From Streptomyces sp. DG2A-72 (GTDB lineage: Bacteria > Actinomycetota > Actinomycetes > Streptomycetales > Streptomycetaceae): a DNA stretch of 64,000 nucleotides. The notes beneath the pieces are model-generated. The model was not told where the DNA came from and ran no database searches. It saw only the letters and a list, made by a program, of their open reading frames with translations. The position numbers and the translations under genes were made by a program. Location of the stretch: NCBI RefSeq assembly GCF_030499575.1, contig NZ_JASTLC010000001.1:9262001-9326000 (forward strand), in the 5' to 3' direction. Numbering within the stretch: the stretch's first letter is position 1; the number at the start of each line of letters is the position of its first letter. This document shows positions 8,354 to 16,546 of this stretch, piece by piece.

Positions 8354-8820
8354 GCCTGGGGCCCCTTCTCGCTCTTGGGCGCCTGGCGGAGCTTGTTGAG
8401 CAGGCGAGCGAACTCCACACGTTCATCGCGGGTGAGACCGTTGACGAGCTCGTCGGCGAGGGCCTGCCTGCCCCACTCGATCTCCTGCATCAGCGCGTTG
8501 CCCTTGTCGGTGACGCTGACCAGGACAGCGCGACGGTCGTCCGGATCCGCGGCCCGCTGGACGAGCCCACGGCGCTCGAGCCCGTCGACGAGAGTGGTGA
8601 CGGTGCGCGGGGCCACATCGAACGTCTGGGCCAGCGTGCTCATGCGCTGGGGAGCGCCCTGTTCGTAAAGGTCGGTCAGCAGACTGGCCTGGGAGAAGGG
8701 GACCTGATTGCTGGCGAACACGGTCCCGGCGTGGCGCAGAAGCGGAGACAGCGTCTCCGTCAGAGCTGCGACGAGCTCAGAAGCCGTGACCTCGGGATCT
8801 TGCGTCACGGAGACCTCCAT
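8350..8820 (-). CDS. MarR family transcriptional regulator
   Basis: 156 residues with the MarR winged helix: LAQTFDVAPRTVTTLVDGLERRGLV is the helix-turn-helix, then PDDRRAVLVSVTDKG is the wing with its DxRxxxVxLTxxG signature. It is the first gene of a leftward two-gene operon with the MFS exporter (4-bp ATGA overlap). This is the classic arrangement of a ligand-responsive repressor and its efflux pump. An inverted repeat at 8839-8854, just upstream of the start, is a candidate autoregulatory operator. It probably releases expression in response to the cluster product or another drug; the ligand is not readable from sequence. Confidence 0.88.
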   Translation of the reverse strand: MEVSVTQDPEVTASELVAALTETLSPLLRHAGTVFASNQVPFSQASLLTDLYEQGAPQRMSTLAQTFDVAPRTVTTLVDGLERRGLVQRAADPDDRRAVLVSVTDKGNALMQEIEWGRQALADELVNGLTRDERVEFARLLNKLRQAPKSEKGPQA

Positions 8821-9108
8821 AGTGAGTCATGGAACATCTTGAGTGCAGGCTCAATATGTCAGCTGGCTCACCGATCGGCAAGTGGGTCGGGAGGGGTGCG
8901 GCCGACGGGTGGGGCTTTGAGTTGAATTTCGCAAATGTCGAAAATCTGGCATCTTCCTTGTCGTTTGCGCTCTTGCGGCGTTCTTTTTGCCTTCGCTTGA
9001 ATAGTTGTGTGCTTCAATCGAATGGTTCGGAATGGATGTGTGGAGGAATGTGGGTCGGCCTGGTGGTCGGCGCGTTTGGTACAAACAAAGCAACGGGGGT
9101 TGTTTTCA
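8821..9108. promoter_or_regulatory. Divergent marR / LAL-regulator promoter region, AT-rich, with inverted repeat
   Basis: Next to the marR start lies TTGAG-TGCAGG-CTCAA (8839-8854), a 5-bp-arm inverted repeat suited to a MarR dimer. The segment of about 8920-9110 is clearly poorer in GC than the surroundings (TTTCGCAAATGTCGAAAATC, runs of T), as often seen upstream of pathway regulators. No convincing sigma-factor boxes could be assigned. Confidence 0.5.
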
Positions 9109-11946
9109 TTGGATTCGCTCATTGAGAGGAAGGGCGACATATTCGCCCTGCGTGGGCTGATCTCGGACGGGGAAACCGGGAACGGCGGAATTGCCGTCGT
9201 CAGCGGTGTGGCGGGCAGCGGGAAAACCGCCCTGCTGCAGGAAGCGGCCGACTGGGTGGTCGAACGGGGTTTGGTCGTCGTCACCGTCGCCTGTTCCCCG
9301 CTGGAGAGGGATGTGCCGCTGGCTGCGGTGCGTCAGCTCTTCGGCGCCCTCCCGCTCGGACCCGAACCGGCCAGGCGGCTCACCGCCCTGCTGGCAGAAG
9401 GCGTGCAGGTGGGCGTGGACGAGGTCACCACGGCCATCACGCCGGCGCACGCCAGGGTCGCCGAGGGGTTGTGGGGCCTCCTGGCCTCCTTCGCTGAACG
9501 CATCCCCGTCGTCGTTCTCGTCGATGATGTGCGGAATTCTGATGCACTTTCCCTGGCGTACCTGCTTTATTTCATTCGCCGGGTGCGCTCGGCATGCGTG
9601 ACCATGGTGCTCGCGGACACGGAAGATCCACAGCCACGCTTCCCCCTCTTCCGGGCGGAAATCATGCGTCTCCCGGCGCTGCGTCATATTCGCACAGGGC
9701 CGCTCAGCCCGGTGGGTACCGGGGAATTGCTGGCGGAACGTCTGGGGGCGGAGAAGGCCGCCCTGCTCGGCGCGGAATTTCATGACGTCAGCGGTGGAAG
9801 CCCATTGCTGCTGCACGCTTTGCTGCGCGATCTGGCTGATTCCGGATCAACGGTCCGGGAGCAGCGGGAACCGGTGGTCGGGGAACACTTCTCGCAGGCC
9901 GTGGTCACCTGCCTGCGCCGGTCGGGACCGAAGACGCTGGAAGCCGCGCGGTGGGCGGCACTCCTCGGCGACAGCACCTGCAAGGAACTCCTGGCCGAGT
10001 GTCTCGATACCAGCCCGGAGTCTGCCCACCGGCTCCTGCGGATCCTCGGCACCGTCGGTGTGACCCACGGAGGACGCTTCCGCCACCCTGCGGCCAGAGT
10101 CACGGTCATGGACGGCATCCCGGAGGAGAACCGAGCGGGGATGCAGCTTCGCGTCGCCCGCCTGCTCTACGACATGGGGGCGCCCGCCACCCAGGTCGCC
10201 AGTCGCCTTCTCGGCCAGGTGGGGCAGGTCGAGTTGGGCACCGAGCAGGCGGCGTGGACGGTCTCGGTGCTCCGGGAGGCAGCGGACCGGGCTCTCACGG
10301 ACAATCGGGTCGAGGAAGCCATCGCCTGGCTGAGGCAGGCCCACCGGCTCTGCACCGACAAGGCGGAGCGGGGCGCCATCCTCTTCCACCTCGCCCGCGT
10401 CCAGTGGCGGCACAGCCCGACGGCGGCCCTGCGCTGCCTCGACCAGGTGACCAAGCCGTTCGTGCAGGAGCGGTTCGGAACCCCGTACACCCTGCTTCTC
10501 GTCCGCTATCTGCTGCGCAGCGGTCGGCACCAGGAGGCGCAGGAGATCCTGCACCGGCTGCACCGCGAGTCCGACTCGCTCCCCAACGAGGTGTGCGCGG
10601 AACTACGGCTGCTGGAGATGTGGCTGGCGGTCTCCTTCCCCGCGGTGGCCGAGCACTTCCCGTACGACCACGGTCTGGTCGTACGGCGCAGCGGTCCGGT
10701 CACCGGTCGGGACGAACTGCAGTGGCAGGCCGCCAGGCTGCTGGTCGGGGTGCTGGGCGGTGGTGCGGACAGCGGATTCATCAGCGAGGTCGAACAGGCC
10801 CTGCGTCTCTACCAAGTGACCGAGGCCACCCTCGAACCGCTGGTGATGGGGCTGTCCGCGCTGATCTTCGCGGACCGCCTCGACAGCGCCGGTTCATGGT
10901 GCGCCTCGTTGATGGACGAGGTCGAGACCGTCGACGCCCCCGCCTGGCGCGCCTCCCTGGCGGCACTGCGCGCAGAGATCGCCGTGCGCCAGGGCGACCT
11001 GAAGGGCGCCGTCCGGCTCGCCGGGCAAGCACTCGATGACATCGATGCCGAAGGATGGGGCGTGGAGATCGGCGGCCTCCTCTCCACTCTCGTGCTCGCC
11101 CACGTGGCGATGGGGCGGACCGAGGAAGCCGACGCCCTGCTCCAACTCCCCGCGGCCGACCCCATGCACGAGAGCCGTTACGGCCTGCAGTACCGCTACG
11201 CGCGCGCCCAGCACCATCTCGCCGCCGACCGCCCCCACGCCGCACTGCGGGACTTCCTCGACTGCGGCACCCTGATGCGGCGGTGGAACCTCGACGCTCC
11301 CGGCCTCGCCCTGTGGCGAGCGGGAGCAGCCGAGGCCCTGCTGCGCATGGGCGATCACGCGCGGGCCAAGTCCCTGATGGACGAGCAGTGGGCACTGCTG
11401 GCCGGCAACCGCACCAGCCGTAGTGCCGGAATGGCCCTGCGGGTGTGCGCAGCGGTCTCCCGGCCGGAGCGGCGGCCGGCGCTCCTGAGACAGTCCGCGG
11501 AGATTCTCCAGGACTGCGGGGACCGCTACGAACTGGCCAGAACGATGGCGGACCTCGCCCACGCCCACGAGGCCCTCGGCGAGAGCGCGCGAGCACGGCA
11601 CGCCTCGCGCAAGGCACTGCGGCTCGCGCAGGCGTGCGGTGCCGCGGGAATCGTCGCCCGATTGCACCCCGCACAGACCGCGGAGCCGACGGCCCAGACG
11701 GACCGGCAGCCGGAGTCCGAGGCGAGTCCCGCCCCGCAGAGCGAGGGCATCAACGAACTGAGCAGGGCTGAGAGCAAGGTGGCCGCCCTGGCATCGATGG
11801 GGTACTCGAACCGGGAAATAGGCGACCGCCTGCACGTCACCATCAGCACGGTGGAGCAACATCTCACCCGGGTCTACCGGAAGCTGAACGTCAACAGTCG
11901 CGAGGACCTGCCGACGGCCAGCCTCCAACCGCTGGTCTCCTACTGA
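9109..11946 (+). CDS. LAL-family (large ATP-binding LuxR) transcriptional activator
   Basis: About 945 residues. An N-terminal AAA-type ATPase has Walker A GVAGSGKTA (about residues 33-41) and a Walker B-like VVVLVDDV. A long helical repeat region (TPR-like) follows, and a C-terminal LuxR/GerE helix-turn-helix ends the protein (LSRAESKVAALASMGYSNRE through STVEQHLTRVYRKLNV). This is the usual size and order for LAL regulators, which activate many macrolide and polyene clusters. The start is uncertain: the frame is open from GTG 9007 and has an ATG at 9022, but homology-like sequence begins at LDSLIERKGDIFALRG. The TTG at 9109 has GGGGG about 9 bases upstream, so I chose it. It is the only regulator inside the cluster and is its likely pathway activator. 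Confidence 0.88.
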   Translation: MDSLIERKGDIFALRGLISDGETGNGGIAVVSGVAGSGKTALLQEAADWVVERGLVVVTVACSPLERDVPLAAVRQLFGALPLGPEPARRLTALLAEGVQVGVDEVTTAITPAHARVAEGLWGLLASFAERIPVVVLVDDVRNSDALSLAYLLYFIRRVRSACVTMVLADTEDPQPRFPLFRAEIMRLPALRHIRTGPLSPVGTGELLAERLGAEKAALLGAEFHDVSGGSPLLLHALLRDLADSGSTVREQREPVVGEHFSQAVVTCLRRSGPKTLEAARWAALLGDSTCKELLAECLDTSPESAHRLLRILGTVGVTHGGRFRHPAARVTVMDGIPEENRAGMQLRVARLLYDMGAPATQVASRLLGQVGQVELGTEQAAWTVSVLREAADRALTDNRVEEAIAWLRQAHRLCTDKAERGAILFHLARVQWRHSPTAALRCLDQVTKPFVQERFGTPYTLLLVRYLLRSGRHQEAQEILHRLHRESDSLPNEVCAELRLLEMWLAVSFPAVAEHFPYDHGLVVRRSGPVTGRDELQWQAARLLVGVLGGGADSGFISEVEQALRLYQVTEATLEPLVMGLSALIFADRLDSAGSWCASLMDEVETVDAPAWRASLAALRAEIAVRQGDLKGAVRLAGQALDDIDAEGWGVEIGGLLSTLVLAHVAMGRTEEADALLQLPAADPMHESRYGLQYRYARAQHHLAADRPHAALRDFLDCGTLMRRWNLDAPGLALWRAGAAEALLRMGDHARAKSLMDEQWALLAGNRTSRSAGMALRVCAAVSRPERRPALLRQSAEILQDCGDRYELARTMADLAHAHEALGESARARHASRKALRLAQACGAAGIVARLHPAQTAEPTAQTDRQPESEASPAPQSEGINELSRAESKVAALASMGYSNREIGDRLHVTISTVEQHLTRVYRKLNVNSREDLPTASLQPLVSY

Positions 11947-11975
11947 GCGGTCCGTTCATGGCCGGGGATACGGGA

Positions 11976-12017
11976 AGGGCGGGATGAGAGCACGCGTCGG
12001 TGTTCCCCTCCCGCCCT
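11976..12017. terminator. Bidirectional terminator candidate between convergent genes
   Basis: AGGGCGGGA (11976-11984) pairs perfectly with TCCCGCCCT (12009-12017) across a 24-base loop. It lies in the 90-bp gap between the convergent LAL regulator and glycosyltransferase genes. There is no T-run, as is common in Streptomyces. Confidence 0.55.
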
Positions 12018-12036
12018 GGTGCTTCGTGCGCCGCGG

Positions 12037-13269
12037 TCAGCTGGTGCCGAGGCGCTCCAGGACGTCCGCGGCCCGCGCGGTGCCACCCGCCTCCCGGATC
12101 CGCTCGCGCAGGCCGGCCACGCTCGCGTGCACCTGCGGGTCGTCCGCCACGGAACCCACGGCGTCCAGCAGGGCCGCGGCCGTGAGGTCCTCGCCGCCCG
12201 GCACCTCGGTGCCCAGGCCCAGCGCGACCGCCCGGCGCGCCACCATCCGTTGCTCTTGGGCCTGCGCGGCCAGCACCAGCGGCGTTCCGCAGGCCAGGGC
12301 CTCCATCACACTGCCCATGCCGGCCTGGCAGACGAACGCCCGCGCGTGCGGCAGCACGGCGAGATGCGGCAGCCAGCGGTGGACCTCCACCTGGGCGGGC
12401 AGGGGCCCGAGTTCGGCTGGATCGACCCCCGTGCGGCCCACGGTCAGGACCGCGTGCCAAGGGCTGTCCGCGAAGGCCTTCACACACGTGCGGAAGAACT
12501 CCGGGCGATCGCTGTAAGAGGTGCCGAGCGAGACCAGCACGACGGGCCTGCCGTCCGCGGGCGGCTGCCACGCGGCGGAGGGCGGGGACGGGTCCAGGCA
12601 GGGCCCGACGAAGACGTGCCGGTCGTCGAAGAGGTCGCCGCCCGGTTGGAAGTCGCGCGGGAAGAAGGCCATGCGCAGACCCCGGAAGCCGGTGACGAAG
12701 TCCAGCGGAGAGACGTCCGCCGCTCCGTACCCGGCCAGCAGCGCGGTCAGGTCCTCGCGGAACCGGCGCACCGCCGGCCTCTCGGCCGACCCGTCCTGCG
12801 GGGAGCCCTGCAGCATGGCCGCGAGGGAGAACCCCGGGTTGCTGGTGCGCTGGGGAAGGAAGACCGGGGAGAACTCCACTGCGGGCAGCTGCCACAGCCG
12901 TGTCAGCAGGCGGCCGGCCGGATTCATCGTCGTGTCGTACGCCACCACGTCCGGCCCTGCGTCGCCGAAGCGGTCCACGAGCGTCGCCAGCAGCGCGGAG
13001 GACTCGGCGATCGCCGCCGTCAGCGCGAGCGGGAGCCAGTCGGGGGAGTCGCCAGGCACGGCCCCGGCGAAGTCGGGCACGGCCGGGTCGTACAGCACGG
13101 TCCCGGCACCCGTCGCGCCGACCTCGGCGGCGAACGGCTCGGTCGTGGCGTATGAGACCCGGTGGCCGCGCCGCACCAACTCGGCGGCGACGGGGAGCGT
13201 GGGCCGCACATGCCCGTGGGCGGGGGCGGCGAAGAAGAGGTAGTGGCGCGCGGGGCGCTGTTCGGTCAC
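12037..13269 (-). CDS. lipGtf: Glycosyltransferase, GT1/macrolide (OleD) type; probable digitoxosyltransferase
   Basis: 410 residues with the GT-B fold of the GT1 family. The N-terminal acceptor domain begins YLFFAAPAHGHVRPTLPVAAEL, with the usual catalytic His in AHGHVRP. The C-terminal donor domain has VVLVSLGTSYS and AFVCQAGMGSVMEALACGTP followed by AQEQRMVA, the PSPG-like sugar-nucleotide site. The family normally has His-Gly/Ala-Gly where this protein has Gln-Ala-Gly. It is the third gene of a leftward operon after the dehydratase and thymidylyltransferase, 15 bp downstream of the latter. It is the only glycosyltransferase in the cluster and should transfer D-digitoxose from dTDP to the hydroxyl made by PKS module 1. 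Confidence 0.9.
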   Translation of the reverse strand: MTEQRPARHYLFFAAPAHGHVRPTLPVAAELVRRGHRVSYATTEPFAAEVGATGAGTVLYDPAVPDFAGAVPGDSPDWLPLALTAAIAESSALLATLVDRFGDAGPDVVAYDTTMNPAGRLLTRLWQLPAVEFSPVFLPQRTSNPGFSLAAMLQGSPQDGSAERPAVRRFREDLTALLAGYGAADVSPLDFVTGFRGLRMAFFPRDFQPGGDLFDDRHVFVGPCLDPSPPSAAWQPPADGRPVVLVSLGTSYSDRPEFFRTCVKAFADSPWHAVLTVGRTGVDPAELGPLPAQVEVHRWLPHLAVLPHARAFVCQAGMGSVMEALACGTPLVLAAQAQEQRMVARRAVALGLGTEVPGGEDLTAAALLDAVGSVADDPQVHASVAGLRERIREAGGTARAADVLERLGTS

Positions 13270-13284
13270 GGGGACTCCTCGGAT

Positions 13285-14154
13285 TCAGGTGCCGGCCAGG
13301 TCGATCACGTACCGGCCGTACTCGGTGCTCACGCCGGTCCGCCGACCGATCTCGAACAGCTGGTCGGCATCGATGAAGCCCATGCGGTACGCCACTTCCT
13401 CGATGCAGGCGATGCGTATGCCCTGGCGCTTCTCGATGAGCTGCACGAACGTCGCCGCGTCGAGCAGGCTGTCGTGCGTGCCGGTGTCGAACCAGGCACT
13501 GCCGCGGCCCAGGTTGACCAGGCGGGCCCGGCCAGCCTTCAGATACAGGGCGTTGAGGTCGGTGATCTCCAGCTCGCCGCGGGCCGAGGGGGTCAGCTCC
13601 CGCACCAGGTCCACGGCATCGTTGTCGTAGAAGTACAGACCGGTGACCGCCAGGTTCGACCGGGCCTTCTCCGGCTTCTCCTCCAGGGAGACGAGCGTCC
13701 CGTCGGCGTCCGTGACGGCGATGCCGTACCGCTCGGGGTCGGCGACCGGGTAGCCGAACAGGGTGCAGCCGTCGAGCCGTTGCCGCTCGCGCTGGAGCAT
13801 CGCGGGCAGCTGGTGGCTGTAGAAGATGTTGTCGCCGAGGATGAGGGCGATCTCTTCGTCCCCCACGAAGTCCCGGCCGATGCGCAGGGCGTCGGCGAGG
13901 CCGTCGGGGCTCGGCTGCTCGGCGTAGGAGATCTCCAGGCCCAGCCATCGGCCGTCGCCGAGCAGATCGGAAAAGGAGCCGAGGAAGCCCGGGGCGCTGA
14001 TGACCAGGATCTCCCGGATGCCCGCGTGCATCAGCACGGACAGGGGGTAGTAGATCATCGGCTTGTTGTAGACCGGCAGGAGCTGTTTCGAGGCGACGCG
14101 GGTGACGGGCCTCAGCCGCGTGCCGGATCCGCCTGCCAGGACGATTCCACGCAT
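13285..14154 (-). CDS. Glucose-1-phosphate thymidylyltransferase (RmlA type), dTDP-digitoxose step 1
   Basis: 289 residues from the ATG at 14152-14154; a frame extension to 14196 adds unlikely residues. It makes dTDP-glucose from glucose-1-phosphate and dTTP. The nucleotide-binding start GIVLAGGSGTRLRPVTR, then SKQLLPVYNKPMIYYPLS, ILGDNIFY, EEKPEKARSNLAVTGLYFYD and GSAWFDTGTH are all standard RmlA motifs, and the length is typical. It lies 20 bp after the 4,6-dehydratase gene and 15 bp before the glycosyltransferase gene, in one operon. It should correspond to one of the five lipDig genes; I do not recall the numbering well enough to assign it. Confidence 0.95.
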   Translation of the reverse strand: MRGIVLAGGSGTRLRPVTRVASKQLLPVYNKPMIYYPLSVLMHAGIREILVISAPGFLGSFSDLLGDGRWLGLEISYAEQPSPDGLADALRIGRDFVGDEEIALILGDNIFYSHQLPAMLQRERQRLDGCTLFGYPVADPERYGIAVTDADGTLVSLEEKPEKARSNLAVTGLYFYDNDAVDLVRELTPSARGELEITDLNALYLKAGRARLVNLGRGSAWFDTGTHDSLLDAATFVQLIEKRQGIRIACIEEVAYRMGFIDADQLFEIGRRTGVSTEYGRYVIDLAGT

Positions 14155-14174
14155 GATGTCCTTCCGACTCCGCG

Positions 14175-15143
14175 TCAGGGCAGCAGCGGCTTCCACCAGG
14201 AGGTGTTCTCCCGGTACCAGGCGATGGTCGCCCGCAGGCCCTCGGTGAACGGGACGCCGGGCCGGTACCCCAGAGCGCGGAGTTTCGAGTCGTCGAGTGA
14301 GTAGCGCCGGTCATGGCCCAGCCGGTCGGGGACCCGCTCGACCATGTCGGCACCTAGGCCGAATTCGGCCAGCAACAGCCGCGCCAACTCCGCATTGGTG
14401 AGTTCGGTGCCGCCGCCGATGTGATACACCTCGCCCGGTTCCCCCTTTTCCAGGACCAGGCGAATTCCAGCGCAGTGGTCGTCCATGTGCAGCCAGTCAC
14501 GGACATTCCCGCCGTCGCCGTACAGCGGCACTCTGTGCCCTTCCATGAGCAGGGTCACAAAGCGTGGGATGACTTTCTCCGGGAATTGATAGGGGCCGTA
14601 GTTGTTGGAACACCGGGTGATGCAGACATGCATTCCGTATGTACGGGCATAGGCCAGTGCCAGATGGTCGGCGCCGGCCTTGGCCGCCGCGTATGGCGAG
14701 TTCGGGGAAACCGGGGACTCCTCGATCCACGAACCGGTGGCGATCGACCCGTACACCTCGTCCGTGGAGATCTGCACGAACCGCTGGACCCCGGCCCGAC
14801 GTGCAGCTTCGAGAAGGGTGTGGGTCCCCAGGACATTCGTCCGCACGAACACCGACGGGCCCTCGATGGAGCGGTCCACATGGGTCTCCGCCGCGAAATT
14901 GATCACGACGTCGTGGCCCGGCAGCACCTCAGCGAGGAGTTCCCCGTCGGCGATGTCGCCCCGGACGAACGTGAAACGCGTATGGCCGGCGACCGGGGTG
15001 AGATTCTCCATGTTGCCGGCGTAGGTCAGCGCGTCGAACGCGGTTATCTCCATGTCCGGGAACACGGACCCGGAATGCGTGAGGGAGCTCCGGACGAAAG
15101 CCGAGCCGATGAAACCGGCTGCCCCGGTCACTAGGGCGCGCAT
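14175..15143 (-). CDS. dTDP-glucose 4,6-dehydratase (RmlB type), dTDP-digitoxose step 2
   Basis: 322 residues from the ATG at 15141-15143, which has GGGAG a few bases upstream. It converts dTDP-glucose to dTDP-4-keto-6-deoxyglucose using bound NAD. Visible marks are the Rossmann turn TGAAGFIGS near the N-terminus, FAAETHVDRSIEGP, the catalytic TDEVYG, the Tyr/Lys pair in SPYAAAKAGADHLA, SNNYGPYQFPEKVIP, and YGDGGNVRDWLHMDDH. It is the first gene of the leftward sugar operon and is divergent from the methyltransferase gene. It is one of the five digitoxose genes. Confidence 0.95.
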   Translation of the reverse strand: MRALVTGAAGFIGSAFVRSSLTHSGSVFPDMEITAFDALTYAGNMENLTPVAGHTRFTFVRGDIADGELLAEVLPGHDVVINFAAETHVDRSIEGPSVFVRTNVLGTHTLLEAARRAGVQRFVQISTDEVYGSIATGSWIEESPVSPNSPYAAAKAGADHLALAYARTYGMHVCITRCSNNYGPYQFPEKVIPRFVTLLMEGHRVPLYGDGGNVRDWLHMDDHCAGIRLVLEKGEPGEVYHIGGGTELTNAELARLLLAEFGLGADMVERVPDRLGHDRRYSLDDSKLRALGYRPGVPFTEGLRATIAWYRENTSWWKPLLP

Positions 15144-15510
15144 TGGTATTCTCCCTGGTTGCCCGAACAATTGGGCGCCACTGTAATGGGCGGCCGGGCA
15201 GTGGTCCATACCCCTTATCCGGCATCACGCAGGGCGCCTTGGCTAGGGGGTTGTAAGGGTTCAGTTCGGGTGGGGGTGCCTCCGTAGGTTCTGTTCGAGG
15301 CGAGCCATGAAGCCGCCGCTGCAAGACGGGACGGCGATCCCGGCCCGTACCGGCCGACAAGCGGCCCCGGAGCACTCGTGAGGATCTCGCGAACGCTCCG
15401 GCACGGTCGCGGGGACGTGGCGTGGGACCGAGGTTCCCGCCACGTCGCCCGCAGCGGGGGCCGACCGCCTCACCGGTGCAGGGCCGTACGAACCCGACGA
15501 AGGGACGACA
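15144..15510. promoter_or_regulatory. Divergent promoter region with phased direct repeats
   Basis: 367 bp without a gene, between the leftward sugar operon and the rightward methyltransferase-to-PKS operon. It holds three direct heptamers spaced 10-11 bp apart: TAGGGGG (15244), TAAGGGT (15254) and TTCGGGT (15265). It also holds a CCCCTTA at 15211 and an inverted repeat CCACTG/CAGTGG (15178-15183 and 15199-15204). The repeats resemble those at 62375-62401 and could be the LAL regulator's binding sites. Confidence 0.5.
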
Positions 15511-16536
15511 GTGGAAGTCAGCCTCATGGGCCTGGCGGGAATGGGATGGATAGCGAAGTCGCTGACCGCCGCCGCGGAACTCGGCCTCGCCGACCGCCTC
15601 GACGGCACGCCGATGACCGCGGAGGAACTCGCCAAGCAGACCGGCACCCACCCGGAGACGCTCGAGGCGCTGCTGCGGATCCTGTCCGCGCTCGGCGTCT
15701 TCCGCCGCGACGACGCCGGCGTGTACCGCAACTCCGCGCTGTCCGACCAGCTCCGCGACGACCACCCGCAGTCGATGCGGCACTACGTGATGCTCTCCGG
15801 CGGCCTGTACGCCGACACGTTCACCGCCGTCACCCACACGCTGCGCACCGGCGAGTCCGCCTTCCGCCACCTGCACGGCACCCGCATCTACGAGTACCTC
15901 GAGCAGCACCCCGCCGAGGCCGACCTGTACGACAAGGCCATGGCCGACCTGGCCCGGCCCGTCGCCGCGGCCCTCGCCGACGCCTACGACTTCGGCGCCG
16001 TCCGCAGCGTGCTCGACGTCGGCGGCAACAGCGGAGAGCTGCTCAAGGGGCTGCTCACCGCTCACCCGCACCTGACCGGCACGTGCCTGGACCGGCCCGA
16101 CGTCTGTGCCCGCGCCGCCGCTGAACTGGAGGCCTCCGGCCGCAAGGACCTCGCGGAACGGCTCACCTACCAGTCGGGTGACTTCCTCCAGGAGGTGCCC
16201 GCCGACGCGGACCTCTACACAGTCAAGAACGTGCTGCACAACTGGAACCACGAGCACAGCGTCGTGATCCTCGGCCGCATCCGGCAGGCCATGGAGCGCA
16301 CCGGCGCCGGCCGGCCCGCCGACGAGTGGCCCCGGCTGCTGGTCGTCGAGCCACTGGTCGAGACCGATCTCGACTGGATGCGCGTGCTGTTCCAGATGGT
16401 CGTCTGCGAGGACGGCACCCGCGGCCGTACCGACGAGGTCCAGCGGACCCAGATCGCCGAGGCCGGCCTGGAGGTGCTCGACACCCTCCGCCTCTCCACG
16501 GGCCACACCGCCCACATCTGCGCCGCTGCCCACTGA
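15511..16536 (+). CDS. lipMt: SAM-dependent methyltransferase of the O-methyltransferase-2 family; probable N-methyltransferase of the tetramate
   Basis: 341 residues from GTG 15511, with GAAGGGA upstream. The N-terminal winged-helix dimerisation domain (AAELGLADRLDGTPMTAEEL, then LEALLRILSALGVFRR) is followed by the SAM domain with motif I VLDVGGNSGELL at about residue 168, and by KNVLHNWNHE, the LHxW segment that holds the catalytic His in plant-type O-methyltransferases. The family mostly methylates oxygen. The alpha-lipomycin product has one extra methyl, on the tetramate nitrogen, and this is the only methyltransferase gene in the window, so it is the likely N-methylase. The Dieckmann cyclase gene follows after 10 bp, so both may act on or around the amino-acid unit. 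Confidence 0.82.
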   Translation: MEVSLMGLAGMGWIAKSLTAAAELGLADRLDGTPMTAEELAKQTGTHPETLEALLRILSALGVFRRDDAGVYRNSALSDQLRDDHPQSMRHYVMLSGGLYADTFTAVTHTLRTGESAFRHLHGTRIYEYLEQHPAEADLYDKAMADLARPVAAALADAYDFGAVRSVLDVGGNSGELLKGLLTAHPHLTGTCLDRPDVCARAAAELEASGRKDLAERLTYQSGDFLQEVPADADLYTVKNVLHNWNHEHSVVILGRIRQAMERTGAGRPADEWPRLLVVEPLVETDLDWMRVLFQMVVCEDGTRGRTDEVQRTQIAEAGLEVLDTLRLSTGHTAHICAAAH

Positions 16537-16546
16537 AGGAGCCCCC

